A DNA stretch of 64,000 nt from the NCBI GenBank assembly GCA_002104935.1, contig MCGT01000025.1, positions 248,001-312,000 of the forward strand. The letters are read 5' to 3'. This document shows positions 33,145 through 43,336 of this stretch, in pieces. This DNA comes from Hesseltinella vesiculosa. Lineage: Eukaryota > Mucoromycota > Mucoromycetes > Mucorales > Cunninghamellaceae. A program made the translations under genes and the position numbers. The number at the start of each line of letters is the position of its first letter. Position 1 is the stretch's first letter. Below the pieces are notes generated by a model. It searched no databases. It had not been told where the DNA came from and saw nothing but the letters and a program-made list of their open reading frames with translations.

Positions 33145-34516
33145 ATGGTGCAACACAAGGCTGTTATTAAAAACGTTCTTTCAGGTGACACTGTGATTCT
33201 GCGTGGCAAGCCTCGTGCTAATGGCCCTCCTGCCGAACGCCTTCTGGCTCTTTCCAATGTCCAAGCTCCTCGTCTTGGAAACACCACTCGCGATGACGAA
33301 GTAAAAAACATCCCATTAGATTAAATAGAGACATGACCATTATTGATTACTCTTGTTTGTTTAGCCTTTTGCTTTTGGTGCTCGCGAATATATGCGCAAG
33401 ATGCTGGTGGGCAAAGAAGTGACGTTTGTGCCCGAGTACACCGTCTCGACTGTCAATCCTCCTCGTGAATACGGATCCATCTTGCTGGCCAATGGCGACA
33501 ATGTTGCTCATCTGGGTGTACAACAAGGCTGGTTGAAGGTGCGCGAAGGCAAGGCTCGATCCAACCAAGATGATGAGGCCCAAGAACAAGAGCTCAACGG
33601 CCTGCGCTTGTTGGAGCAAGAGGCTCGTGACACTGGTAAAGGCCAATGGTCTGCCAGTGATGATGTAAGCGCCCAACTCCTTTAAACTACTCTGACAACT
33701 CACATTTTTGTTGTAGGGCGTGCGCCAAGTGTCCTATTCTTTGAACCAAGACCCCCGTACCTTTTTGAACGCCTACAAGGGCAAGGCGTTGGATGGTAAA
33801 GGCTGCTTTCTTCATGATGGTTCAGAGTCCCCTGATATTTTTTTTTCATGAAGCTATTATCGAACAAGTTCGTGATGCATCCACCTTGCGCGTGCTCCTT
33901 ATTTTGCCGGACCAGACCCAGCAAGTGGTGACTTTGTTCTTGTCCGGTATCAAAGCACCTGCCTGCAAGCGCGACAATGCCCCTGACCAAGCCAACAACA
34001 CGAGCGAACCCTTTGGTGAAGAAGCCAAGGTGTTTGTGGAAACACGACTTTTGCAACGGGGGGTCAAGGTCGTTTTGGAAGGCGTCGGCCAAGGCGCCCA
34101 AAACAACTTTGTGGGCAGCGTGCAACACCCCGCAGGCAGCATTGCCGAGCTTCTGCTGAGCAATGGTCTCGCCAAGTGTCAAGACTGGAGCATTACCCTT
34201 GTCACTGGCGGTCCTCAAGCTCTACGCAAGGCGGAAACGTAAGTGGCTTTGGGAGGGCCAAAAGTAAAACGCTAGACACTCATGGAGACTTTTTCTCATG
34301 ATGCCCAGTGCCGCCAAGGTCAAGAACCTACGTGTGTGGAAGGACTTTGTCGCCAAGGCAAGAGCCAATGACTCTGAATTTGATGCCCAAGTGATCAAGA
34401 TCGTGACTGGCGACACCATCGTTGTAAAAACGGCCGATGGTGTTGAACGCAAGCTCCAGCTCTCCAGCGTCAAGCAAGCACCCAAGTAAATGACAAGAGG
34501 GAATGGCTGGTTTTCG

Positions 34517-34550
<34 letters not shown>

Positions 34551-36499
34551 GAAGCTCACTACTGAATTACAACCATAGGCAAGCCGGCAGTGTCAACCCC
34601 AATGGCAAATCTCGCGATATGAAGGAAGTTGGCTATCAATTTGAAGCTCGTGAATTCCTGCGCAAGAAGCTGATTGGCAAGCAGGTAAATGATTGTTGGC
34701 CAACGCTCTGCTGTCGACTGACGACCAACGTTGTGTATAGGTGCATGTGGTGATGGATTATAAAAAGCCAGCTCAAGACGGCTTTGAAGCCAAGGACTGT
34801 GCCACCATTAAACTGGGCAACGTCAACATTGCTCAGCAATTGATTGAAAAGGGTCTGGCTACACCCATCCGCCACCGCAAAGACGACGACAACCGATCAC
34901 ACTGCTATGACCATCTCATGCTTGCCGAAACCAAGTAGGCCGCAGTCAACTTTCTACAGCCATTGTGACTGACCGATCTCTTTCTAGGGCGCAAGAACAA
35001 CAAAAGGGCGTACACAGCTCCAAGGACCATCCCATCGTTCGCATTGTCGATGCTAGTGAAGTAAGCAGCCAGGAAGATGCTCGACCCATGGCAGTGCAGC
35101 TCACCCATTTTTTTTTTTTTTTACCCTCCCCTTCCCCCGCTCTAGAACATGACCAAGGCACGCCAATTCCTGTCTTCATTGAAGCGTAGCCCTCGCCAAC
35201 ATGCTGTGGTGGAGCATGTTGCCAATGGCTCGCGCTTGTTCTTGTGGGTGCCCAAGGAAAACTGCCGCTTGTCGTTTGTGTTGGCAGGTGTGCGTGCTCC
35301 TCGTGTCGGCCGCAGCACCAATGACAAGTCGGAACCCTTTGGTCCTGAGGCTCTGGCCCATGCCCAAGACCTTTGTCTTCAACACGATGTAAGCTTAGGA
35401 TGTGCAGCATTTCCAAAAAAAAAATACTGATTGCTCCTTCTTCACCCTGCCATGATAGGTGGAAATCGAAATCGACAATGTGGATAAAACGGGTGCCTTC
35501 ATTGGCAATGTGTTTGTGAATGACAAGAACTTGGCGATCGAATTATTGGAGCAGGGCCTGGTGTACGTTCACGAATACTCGGCCAATGAATCGCGCTATG
35601 CCAACCAATTCTTTGCGGCCGAACGCAACGCCAAGACCAGTCACGCTGGCCTGTGGAAGGAATACAATGATGAACAACCAAAACAAGACTTGGCCCAACA
35701 GCAAGCCGCCTCTGCACAACAACCTGCCCAGCCCCGCCATGAGTACATTGACGTGGTCGTATCCGACATGATCAGCGGCTCGCACTTTTATGTCCAGCTC
35801 ATCCACCCTGCCGAAATTAAGCAACTGGAGTCCTTGATGAAGGATTTGTCTTTGCACTACAATGCCCGTCCTGCAACCGGCTCCGACCAGCCCAAGCCCC
35901 GTGTCGGTGATGTCGTCAGTGCCAAATTCACCGAAGACGACTGCTGGTATCGCGCCAAGGTGCGTCGTGTGTCCTCCGACGGCATCGAAGTGCTGTACAT
36001 CGATTATGGCAATGTAAGATCACCCCATCAAAGGAGAAGCTAGCACGCTTACTCCCATGTTTAATTGTGACAATAGAGTGAAGTGCTCCCTCGCTCCCGC
36101 ATCCAGCCATTGGCCTCACAATTCAAGACCTTGAAGCCTCAAGCGCAAGAAGCCATGCTGTCGTTTGTGCGCTGCCCTGGCAAGGACGCTGAATATGGTG
36201 TCGACTGCATGGAGCGATTCCATGAATTGACCGCTGGCAGGCAATTGGTAGCCAACGTGGATGCCAAGGAAAACGGTGTACTGTGCTTGACTCTGTACGA
36301 CCCCAAGGTATCCACCAACGCTGAGGCCAGTATCAACTTGGAAATGGTGAGAGATGGTGCCGGTCTGGTCAACACCAAGGCCTCCTATGCTGCTGCCTAT
36401 CGAGACATTCTCCGTTCTTTGCAAGACGCTCAAGCTGCTGCCCAGCGTGAACGCCTTGGTATGTTTGTCTATGGTGATATTGATGAAGATGCTTTCTAA
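33145..36499 (+). CDS. SND1: Tudor staphylococcal nuclease (SND1/Tudor-SN)
   Basis: Multi-exon gene starting MVQHKAVIKNVLSGDTVILR. Repeated staphylococcal-nuclease OB folds follow in order: AREYMRKMLVGKEVTFVPEY; VRDASTLRVLLILPDQTQ with SEPFGEEAKVFVETRLL; VIKIVTGDTIVVKTADG with EAREFLRKKLIGKQVHVVMD; SRLFLWVPKENCRLSFVLAG. A Tudor domain comes next (KPRVGDVVSAKFTEDDCWYR, then EVLYIDYGN) embedded in a last SN half (SYAAAYRDILRSLQDAQ). This is the exact domain order of SND1. Family roles are RNA binding and processing, stress granules and co-activation. The SN copies in this family generally keep limited nuclease function. An intron contains a 28-base T run at 34517-34544. Confidence 0.95.
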
Positions 36500-36660
36500 A
36501 GAGGATAGATACCACACCCAACATCCCTAGCCTTTTTTCCCCTTGTGTTGTACTGTAAATTTGGCTTTTTTTGATTTTTTTTTCCAGGCTGCTTCTCTTT
36601 AATATTAAAAAAAAAAAGCTGTTGTATTCGATGGTTGTCTTTTGGAGTCTTGCAGTTATT

Positions 36661-37023
36661 CTACTTTTGATCCTTGATCTGCTTTTCCAAGTCCTGCTTG
36701 CGGCCTGTAGAATGAGGTGAGAGTCTTTCGAGATGAAGCCCAGACCAACCTACGTAGGGTATCTGATTTAATCTTGTCAACGTCGGATGCCAAGAAAAAA
36801 ATATGCGACGAATCGACATGGCGCTGGTAGATTTTCTACAATGATCGAGTAAAGAGTCAAATCGCTTCAAGGCAGGGAGACGTAGTTGATCGGTTTACCG
36901 CATCAGGTCGAAGCGTTGCCAGCTCTGTTTCAAGCACCTTGGCTTCTTGCAGCTATAAGATCATCAGCTCACTGCGCTGCATTCCTCTTCCATCTAATTT
37001 ACCCTTTGTTCCAGCGTGTCCAT
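36661..37023 (-). CDS. 66-residue coiled-coil protein resembling ASDURF (prefoldin-like)
   Basis: Four tiny exons (37023-37003, 36952-36899, 36835-36754, 36704-36661), all with GT-AG borders, add up to exactly 67 codons including TAG. The protein is MDTLEQRLQEAKVLETELAT, then LRPDAKIYQRHVDSSHIFFL, ASDVDKIKSDTLRRKQDLEK, QIKDQK. Two short coiled-coil helices flank a KIYQRHVDSSHIFFLA centre. As I recall it, the human ASNSD1-uORF product ASDURF has the same arrangement: K-x-Y, then a stretch ending in S-x-IFFLA, then a second helix. ASDURF is a prefoldin-like subunit of the PAQosome co-chaperone. The gene ends 160 bp from the SND1 stop, convergent with it. The family match is from memory and needs a profile search. 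Confidence 0.6.
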
Positions 37024-37494
37024 GGATGAAAAATAAAACAAAAAAAAAATAAAAACGAGACAAAGCGCAGCTGGGGCGCCAAATGCCCCGTTTATAATGC
37101 CGTCCACGTTCATTCGGCTCTCGGTAGATGTGTGTTCTGAAGATTCAAGCAATGGTCTAATCAATCACTGCTCCCCAAGACTGTGCAATTCATTGGCTCC
37201 TGGTTATTAGCATCTGAGAGTAGAGGAAGGCAAGGAGATGGGATGGGCTGGATCCTAAAATTGCTGGTTTACTACTCCTGAGCACACGGCGTTTCTTCGT
37301 GCTTCCATTCGCTGTTGATAAGAGGTGCATCAACAACTCAAACAATGGAGAAACAGACATGCTACTCGCCAGGAGATCTTTGTATACAGCTTGGTCAGCT
37401 GACAGATCCCCAATACTAATTTTTCCCAAGTTTCACACACTTTTTTTTTTTTCGTTTTCTTTCATTCCACCACTTGTCTATACTAACTTGAAAA
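37024..37494. other. Intergenic promoter region
   Basis: About 470 bp separating the small coiled-coil gene start and the GPI-type protein start (divergent). Short poly-T just before the latter. Nothing else recognised. Confidence 0.4.
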
Positions 37495-37905
37495 ATGAAG
37501 CTTCTTTTTCTGTGCCTTCTCGGCTTGCTCCAAGTGCAGGCGACAACCACGATGGGGATGCCAACCTCCTCATCTGTCGTATGTATCCAAATGCTATGCC
37601 CAACAGGTACCGCTGCTGTGCCAACCTGCCCTGCTACCTGCCTGCACAGCTGTGTATTTCAACCTGACCCATGCTGTCCACACAACAAAATAGGCGTCTG
37701 CAGTGTCACCCCCAGCACAGCCGTCCAAGCTCCTTCGTCATCGGGCAGCACAAATGCACAGGCATCCACCTCAACCACAAGCAGCACAAGCAGCGCCGCC
37801 AAGGCAATGCTCGTACGCCCAAGCTGCATGATCTTGGCCCTGGCCCTCGCTCTCTCTTTTTTTTTCGCGCTGACGTCGTTTGATTGGCTGTGGCGCCCCT
37901 TTTGA
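37495..37905 (+). CDS. Small Cys-rich, probably GPI-anchored secreted protein
   Basis: A single exon of 136 residues. MKLLFLCLLGLLQVQA is a clear signal peptide. A Cys-rich module follows (CIQMLCPTGTAAVPTCPATC, then LHSCVFQPDPCCPHNKIGVC), then a Ser/Thr/Ala-rich stalk (SSSGSTNAQASTSTTSSTSS). A hydrophobic C-terminus (MILALALALSFFFALTSF) is consistent with a GPI-addition signal. The short WLWRPF tail after the hydrophobic stretch is slightly unusual for GPI signals. It should be cell-wall or plasma-membrane associated. Family unknown. Confidence 0.65.
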   Translation: MKLLFLCLLGLLQVQATTTMGMPTSSSVVCIQMLCPTGTAAVPTCPATCLHSCVFQPDPCCPHNKIGVCSVTPSTAVQAPSSSGSTNAQASTSTTSSTSSAAKAMLVRPSCMILALALALSFFFALTSFDWLWRPF

Positions 37906-38002
37906 AAAAAAGCAGAATTAAAACCCAGCGCAGCATTCGTTTCTTTTTCCTTTTTTTCAACTCTCTCACCAAGGCCGATTCATTGACGGTCGTTGCAGTG
38001 TC

Positions 38003-41000
38003 ATGATATACCATCTACTAACATGCATTGCCGTGTGGCTGATGCCTGCAGTGCAAGCTTACATGAGCACTTCCAGACGATTAGAGCTTCGGTAGGTAGA
38101 GAACAATCTGGTCAATCGCATCCAGCCTCACCATCGTCTTTTTTTTTTTTTTTAACTCTTGTTCTTTAGTGATCAAGCAAAGGTAAACCGGGATCGTTGC
38201 AATCGATGACAGGGTCCTCTTCTTGGGCGTGTGGCATTAACCTTTATTTTTTATGGATGACCAGGAAATGTTCTTTCACGGCTGGAATACCTATTTGAAC
38301 GTTGCCTACCCAGAGGATGAGGTGAGGATCTGGGAGGATCTGAATGGGAAATAAAAGAGAAACATAAAGAAAGGTTTGCTGATCTCGTTTTGTTTTTAAA
38401 CAGCTAAGGCCATTGACATGTCGCGGGTTAGGTAGCACCAGATACTCGTAAGTCACGAGCTAGGCTCTGGAGAAAGAGTTGGGAGAAGGGCTGGCGAAAC
38501 CCACTCACGCCTACAAACAGGAATGATAACTCCAATGACGTGCTTGGTGATTACTCCCTGACGCTGGTGGATACGTTGGACACGCTCGCTGTAGGTCTTC
38601 TATTTGTTGGGTAGCCACACATCACTCACTTTTTTTTTTCCCTTGATTGGGCAGATGATCGGGACACAAGAGCAGTTTGAAGACGCTGTGCGCCGGGTAC
38701 TGACGGATGTCTCGTTTGATAAAAACAACAAGGTCCAGGTGTTTGAGTTGAATATACGCGCTCTTGGTGGACTGGTAAGGCTCGGCACTGAAGTAGCTCT
38801 CTTCTCATTTTCTTTTCCTCTTTGCGCAAAGCTGTCGGCCCATATTCTTGCCACTGAGCCTGCCTATGGCCGCCAGATCAAAGGCTATCAAGGCGGATTG
38901 CTGGATCTCGCGGTTGATCTCGCAGACCGATTCCTGCCTGCCTTTTACAAATCCAAAACAGGCATTCCCTTCCCAAGGGTATGTCCAGTCGAGCGCAGGC
39001 AAATGGGCAGTGGCCTGACCACCAAGATTTTATTTTTTCATAGGTCAATCTTCGCTATGGGGTGCCTCGCTCTGAAACAGTCGAAACATGCACAGCCGGC
39101 GCGGGAAGTCTCATTTTGGAATTTGGCGTTCTCAGCCGCCTGACCGGCAACCCTGAATATGAGGTAAGCCTATGACGATGTCGATCATGTCTGATGTCTT
39201 TTGTAACGATAGAGAGTGGCAAAACACGCACTGCTGGCGCTGTGGGAACAGCGATCAAGCTTGAATCTGATGGGGAACGTGATTGATATTCAGACAGGCG
39301 AATGGATCCTCCCGATGGCATCGACGGGGGCCGGCATCGATTCTTTTTACGAGTACCTTCTCAAGGCATACGTGCTGTTTGGCGACAAGGAGTATTTGGA
39401 TGTATTTGACACGGCGTATGAAGCGATCATGCGTCATGTTGTCGACCGCTCGGGCTTCCTGTATCGCAATGTGCACATGCAGTCGGGCGCCTTGCTGGCG
39501 ACTTGGATCGACAGTCTGAGCGCATTCATGCCGGGCTTGCAAGTGCTCTATGGGGACCTGGATGCTGCGATCAAGGGCCATTTAGTGTTCTTCAATCTGT
39601 GGCGCCGGTACCACGCCTTGCCGGAACGATACGACTTTTACCAACAAGACATCAACATCGGCTACTACCCGCTGCGGCCCGAGTTTGTAGAGTCCAACTA
39701 TTACCTGTACCGTGCCACCAAGGACCCCTTCTACCTCCAAGTAGGTGAGATGGTGCTTCTGGATCTCAACAATCGCTCGCGAATCGACTGTGGATTTGCC
39801 AGTATGGGCAATGTCCTGGACGGCCGGCTGGAAGATCGCATGGAGAGTTTCATGTTGTCTGAAACCCTCAAGTATTTGTACCTTTTGTTTGATGCCGGTA
39901 TGTTGGGAAAGAGGTGGGACTGGAACAGGATCGCTTACATCACCTATCTAGAGCACCCCGTCAACTCTCTTGACAACAATTTTGTCTTCACCACTGGTAA
40001 GCAGGCCAGAAAAAGGAAGAAGCCCGCGCTGTGGGACTCAACGCCTATTTTTCCTCTTCCGTAGAGGGCCATTTTTTGCCCCTTGCGTCTGACTATTTAA
40101 CCACCTTGTCCGAGCCAAAAATCAACACAAACGAGACTCGCCCATTGGAAACCACTCGCCCGTCCAAACACACACGCTCGACCTGTCCAAAATATCAGCC
40201 TCGGGGATTCCGGGACTTGGCCAACGCAACAGGCAGCCTTGCAGTGCATCAAGTGGCCAAACCTCGTGCGTTTGACTTATCGTCCCTTCCTTATCACCCA
40301 CTCTATGACTATGCCGCAGGCATCATGCAGTATGGACACAATGCATCGGACCCGTTTGCCCAGACTGCGGCGTTGACGGATCCTGAGCTCACCAGCATGC
40401 GCCACCGCCACGGTCATTGCAGCCATCCAATCCTGTATCAGCACCGTTATGAATTGACTTTTGGCACCGACAATCGCCCCGCCTACCAGCAAACGACACC
40501 TCAGATCCTGGAAATGATTGGAGGCTTACTGACCAAATCCTTCTCCGGCCTACGGTTGGAATTACTCAAGTTGCCCCGATCTCAAGGCGGAGGCTACATC
40601 GTTGCTGGAGGTTAGTTCTCTGTCACATCCACCTACCTACTATTTATTCGGCTGTAGATTCCCCCCCCCGCTCCACTCTTTTGTACGATTAAAATCGATA
40701 GACGCTAATACCCTTTTCTTTTTATGCCTCTGTTTTTGTTTGCTATGACAGTGGGCGTTGATCATAGGTAAATAGGAAGGGACTATTTAAAATGGCGCTC
40801 AATTTTTTTTTTTTTTTAGTTTGAATGAGAGTCAGATTTTTGCTACAACGATGGATGCCATCGAACCGTTTGTGGTCAAGGGCCAGATAGATTTGATGCT
40901 AGTCAAGGAAGGGTGGCGGCCTAGACCATGGCAAACATGGATCGAAGAACAAACGACGCAGCCTGTGGTGCTCGACGATTGGAAAAACAACGTGGCGATC

Positions 41001-41597
41001 CGGATGCAAGGTCGGCATGAATCTCGCAGCTTGAGAGCGTCGTTGTCGCAATTTGGCCCTCCGTTCCCTTTGGCCGACGACAAGGTGGTGCTGGCGCCGA
41101 GCCAACTCGCTTATTTTTTGGAATCGCAAGGCGACCAACGGTTTTACGGGTGCGATGGCTACTCGGAAGCTGACAAGGCGCGGATCCAAGGCAAGATCTT
41201 GTTGGTGAGCCGAGGCGAATGCACGTTCACTCGCAAGATGTGGTGGGCACAGAAAGCCGGTGCCAAGGCAGTGTTGTTTGTCAACAACCTTGCCAATGCC
41301 GGCCCCTTCCAAGCCCGGACGTTGAACAAGGACGAGGACTGGTCCCTTTTCGCTCTAAAGCAGCCATCCTTTTTTCACGAAGATACCGCCATCCCTCACC
41401 GCCACAGTGTGACGATACCCAGTGCAACCCTGACAAGAGAGGCAGGTGTTGCGCTCTTGGATTTCTTAAATCTAAATGATCAAGTGGCCATCCATGTGAT
41501 CCAACAGCCACCACTTCTTATGAATGATCCTTCCAAATGGCTCGGTGTCAAGGTTCACGGCGTCAAGGTTCACAACTGGGTCGTATTGAAAGTGTAG
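38003..41597 (+). CDS. ER degradation-enhancing mannosidase (EDEM, GH47) with C-terminal PA domain
   Basis: Many short 5' exons. The signal peptide [20 protein letters not shown] is followed by [27 protein letters not shown] and [19 protein letters not shown], the standard start of the GH47 (alpha/alpha)7 barrel. Downstream come [70 protein letters not shown] and [14 protein letters not shown]. The C-terminal region contains a protease-associated domain ([31 protein letters not shown]), as in EDEM3 and related fungal proteins. It trims mannose from misfolded glycoproteins in the ER lumen to target them for ERAD. No KDEL-type ending; it ends HNWVVLKV. Confidence 0.92.
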
Positions 41598-42064
41598 ATT
41601 AGATTGAGAAGTAAAGTGTATTGGTATCAAGCTGCAATAAAAAGGGGGGCGGTGCCAAAATAAAGCGTAAGAAAAAAAAAATGCATAAAATTCTAATAGC
41701 AAAAATAAAAAAAAAAAAGGTTCGCCATCTAAAAATGATAATTTCCTTGAAGGATGAGAGGGGGAATATCGAATGCAGTGACAAGGAGTTGGGAGAAAAA
41801 AAGGAGGTGACAAGGGGCGGACACTTGAGGATGGTGATAAAAAAAAGGGGGGATTCAGATCACGGTAGGAAAAAGTAGAATGATGATGCTATGGCTCGTT
41901 CAACGGTATAAAAAAGTGGGTCAAGGAGGAAGGGGAAAATAAAATGTATCCATCAAGATTCCAAAAAAAAGGGGGTGGGTGGGTGTGAAAAACAAGTTGA
42001 CTAAAAAAAAAATGTGGTTGGGAGCATCGGGAAAAACACCAAGGGATATTTTTTTTTCTTGTCA
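41598..42064. other. Convergent 3' intergenic region
   Basis: About 470 bp, A-rich on plus, between the EDEM stop and the stop of the small gene ending at 42065. No gene recognised. Confidence 0.4.
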
Positions 42065-42718
42065 CTATGCGACATCGGTTGTGAGATTTTGATGATACAT
42101 GTATAACAGGAGTTGGGCTGTAAGCTCATCGGTTCTTGAGGAATAGGTACTTCGCTTTGCAGACAAAGGCGGAGAGGATTGGGTCAGGGTACAAGGAGCG
42201 ATTGTAGGCGAAGCCATCGCTCTGGGTTTACCAGGGTACGCGAGGGACGGCGTGGTGTGACCAGGCTTGGGCGACTTTTTGTAAATAGGACGGTGTGAGG
42301 AGGTCAATGTAGGCAAAGCAGATGGACGTGTACCAGGATAGTAACGATGCTTATAATTACTGGTGGTATTGATAATACGACGGATGTGGTTCTTCATTGC
42401 AGCCGAGTCGATTGTGTTGGTGGTCGTGTGATTGGATTTTGTGCACTGTACAATCAACGATTCCAGCGAACGTAGGTCCATGTTTTGATAACCATATTGA
42501 CACTTGAAATTGGCCAGATCAAGACGAGCTCGTAGTCGTTGCGCAATCTAATCATGTCACCGCCAGAAAAAGTAAACAGGTTAGTAACTATCTGGCGTCG
42601 TGGTTTCTTTTTTTTTTTTTTTTTTTGCAAACACGCTCCGTTTGCAGCTGCTGTTTGATAAAAATAAAGCGCCACTTACCAGACCAAAGTTGTCGGGTTT
42701 TGTATGATCAATTTCCAT
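42065..42718 (-). CDS. Small disordered protein with a possible Whi5/Nrm1-type motif
   Basis: Two exons. ATG 42718 gives MEIDHTKPDNFGL, then intron gtaagtggcgc...catgattag, then IAQRLRARLDLANFKCQYGY followed by QNMDLRSLESL. The remaining about 125 residues are basic, Ser/Thr/Pro-rich and disordered, ending TDVA at TAG 42065-42067. The amphipathic RLRARLDLANFKCQYG segment resembles the short GTB/Whi5 motif (LRxRLxLAxxK) of Whi5/Nrm1 transcriptional repressors bound to SBF/MBF. That resemblance is weak and short, so the function is a hypothesis; the gene itself looks real. Confidence 0.55.
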
Positions 42719-43336
42719 GGTATAAAAGAGAATGGATGACGAAATGGAATTATAAAAAAAAAAAATAAAAAGAAAAGAGAAAGAAGACCGCAGCCTTGAA
42801 AACAGCTTTTTATTTTTTTTATTTTGAAAAAAAAAAGAAGTTTGCTGATCAATCACCAATCAAAAGCCTCACGGAGTGCAAATGAGCATCTAATTATGGT
42901 AATGGCCCATTTGCAGCGCGTCCACCTATGATTGAACGGGAACACCTGATGTCTGAGGGTTTTTGTTTGTTTAAACGTTGCACCGAACAACGTGCTCAGG
43001 AAAAAACCATCCATCTTTCCCTTTGGTCTTGAGAACGTGAACATTTTTGACCTTCATACTTTGGAAACTGGTTTCTACGATTGTTTCATTTTTTGCCTTG
43101 TTAAAAAAAAAAAAAGAATCATCCACGCCGCGGAATCCTCTTTTGCCTTTTTCATCCTTTTTTTTCCTCTTCTTCTCTCACGTCTCCCCCGTTGGTTCAT
43201 TTTCTTACGTCTGTGTCCAACTTCCATGGTAAATGAACTGCAGGAAACAAAAATGACCATGTGATAACCATAATTTTATGCATAGTACCAGTGAATCCTT
43301 TTCTTTTTTTTTTAGTAACTGTAAATATAAACCTCA
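42719..43336. promoter_or_regulatory. Divergent promoter region, Whi5-like gene and RSPRY1-like gene
   Basis: About 620 bp between divergent starts, with several A and T runs. No specific site recognised. Confidence 0.35.
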
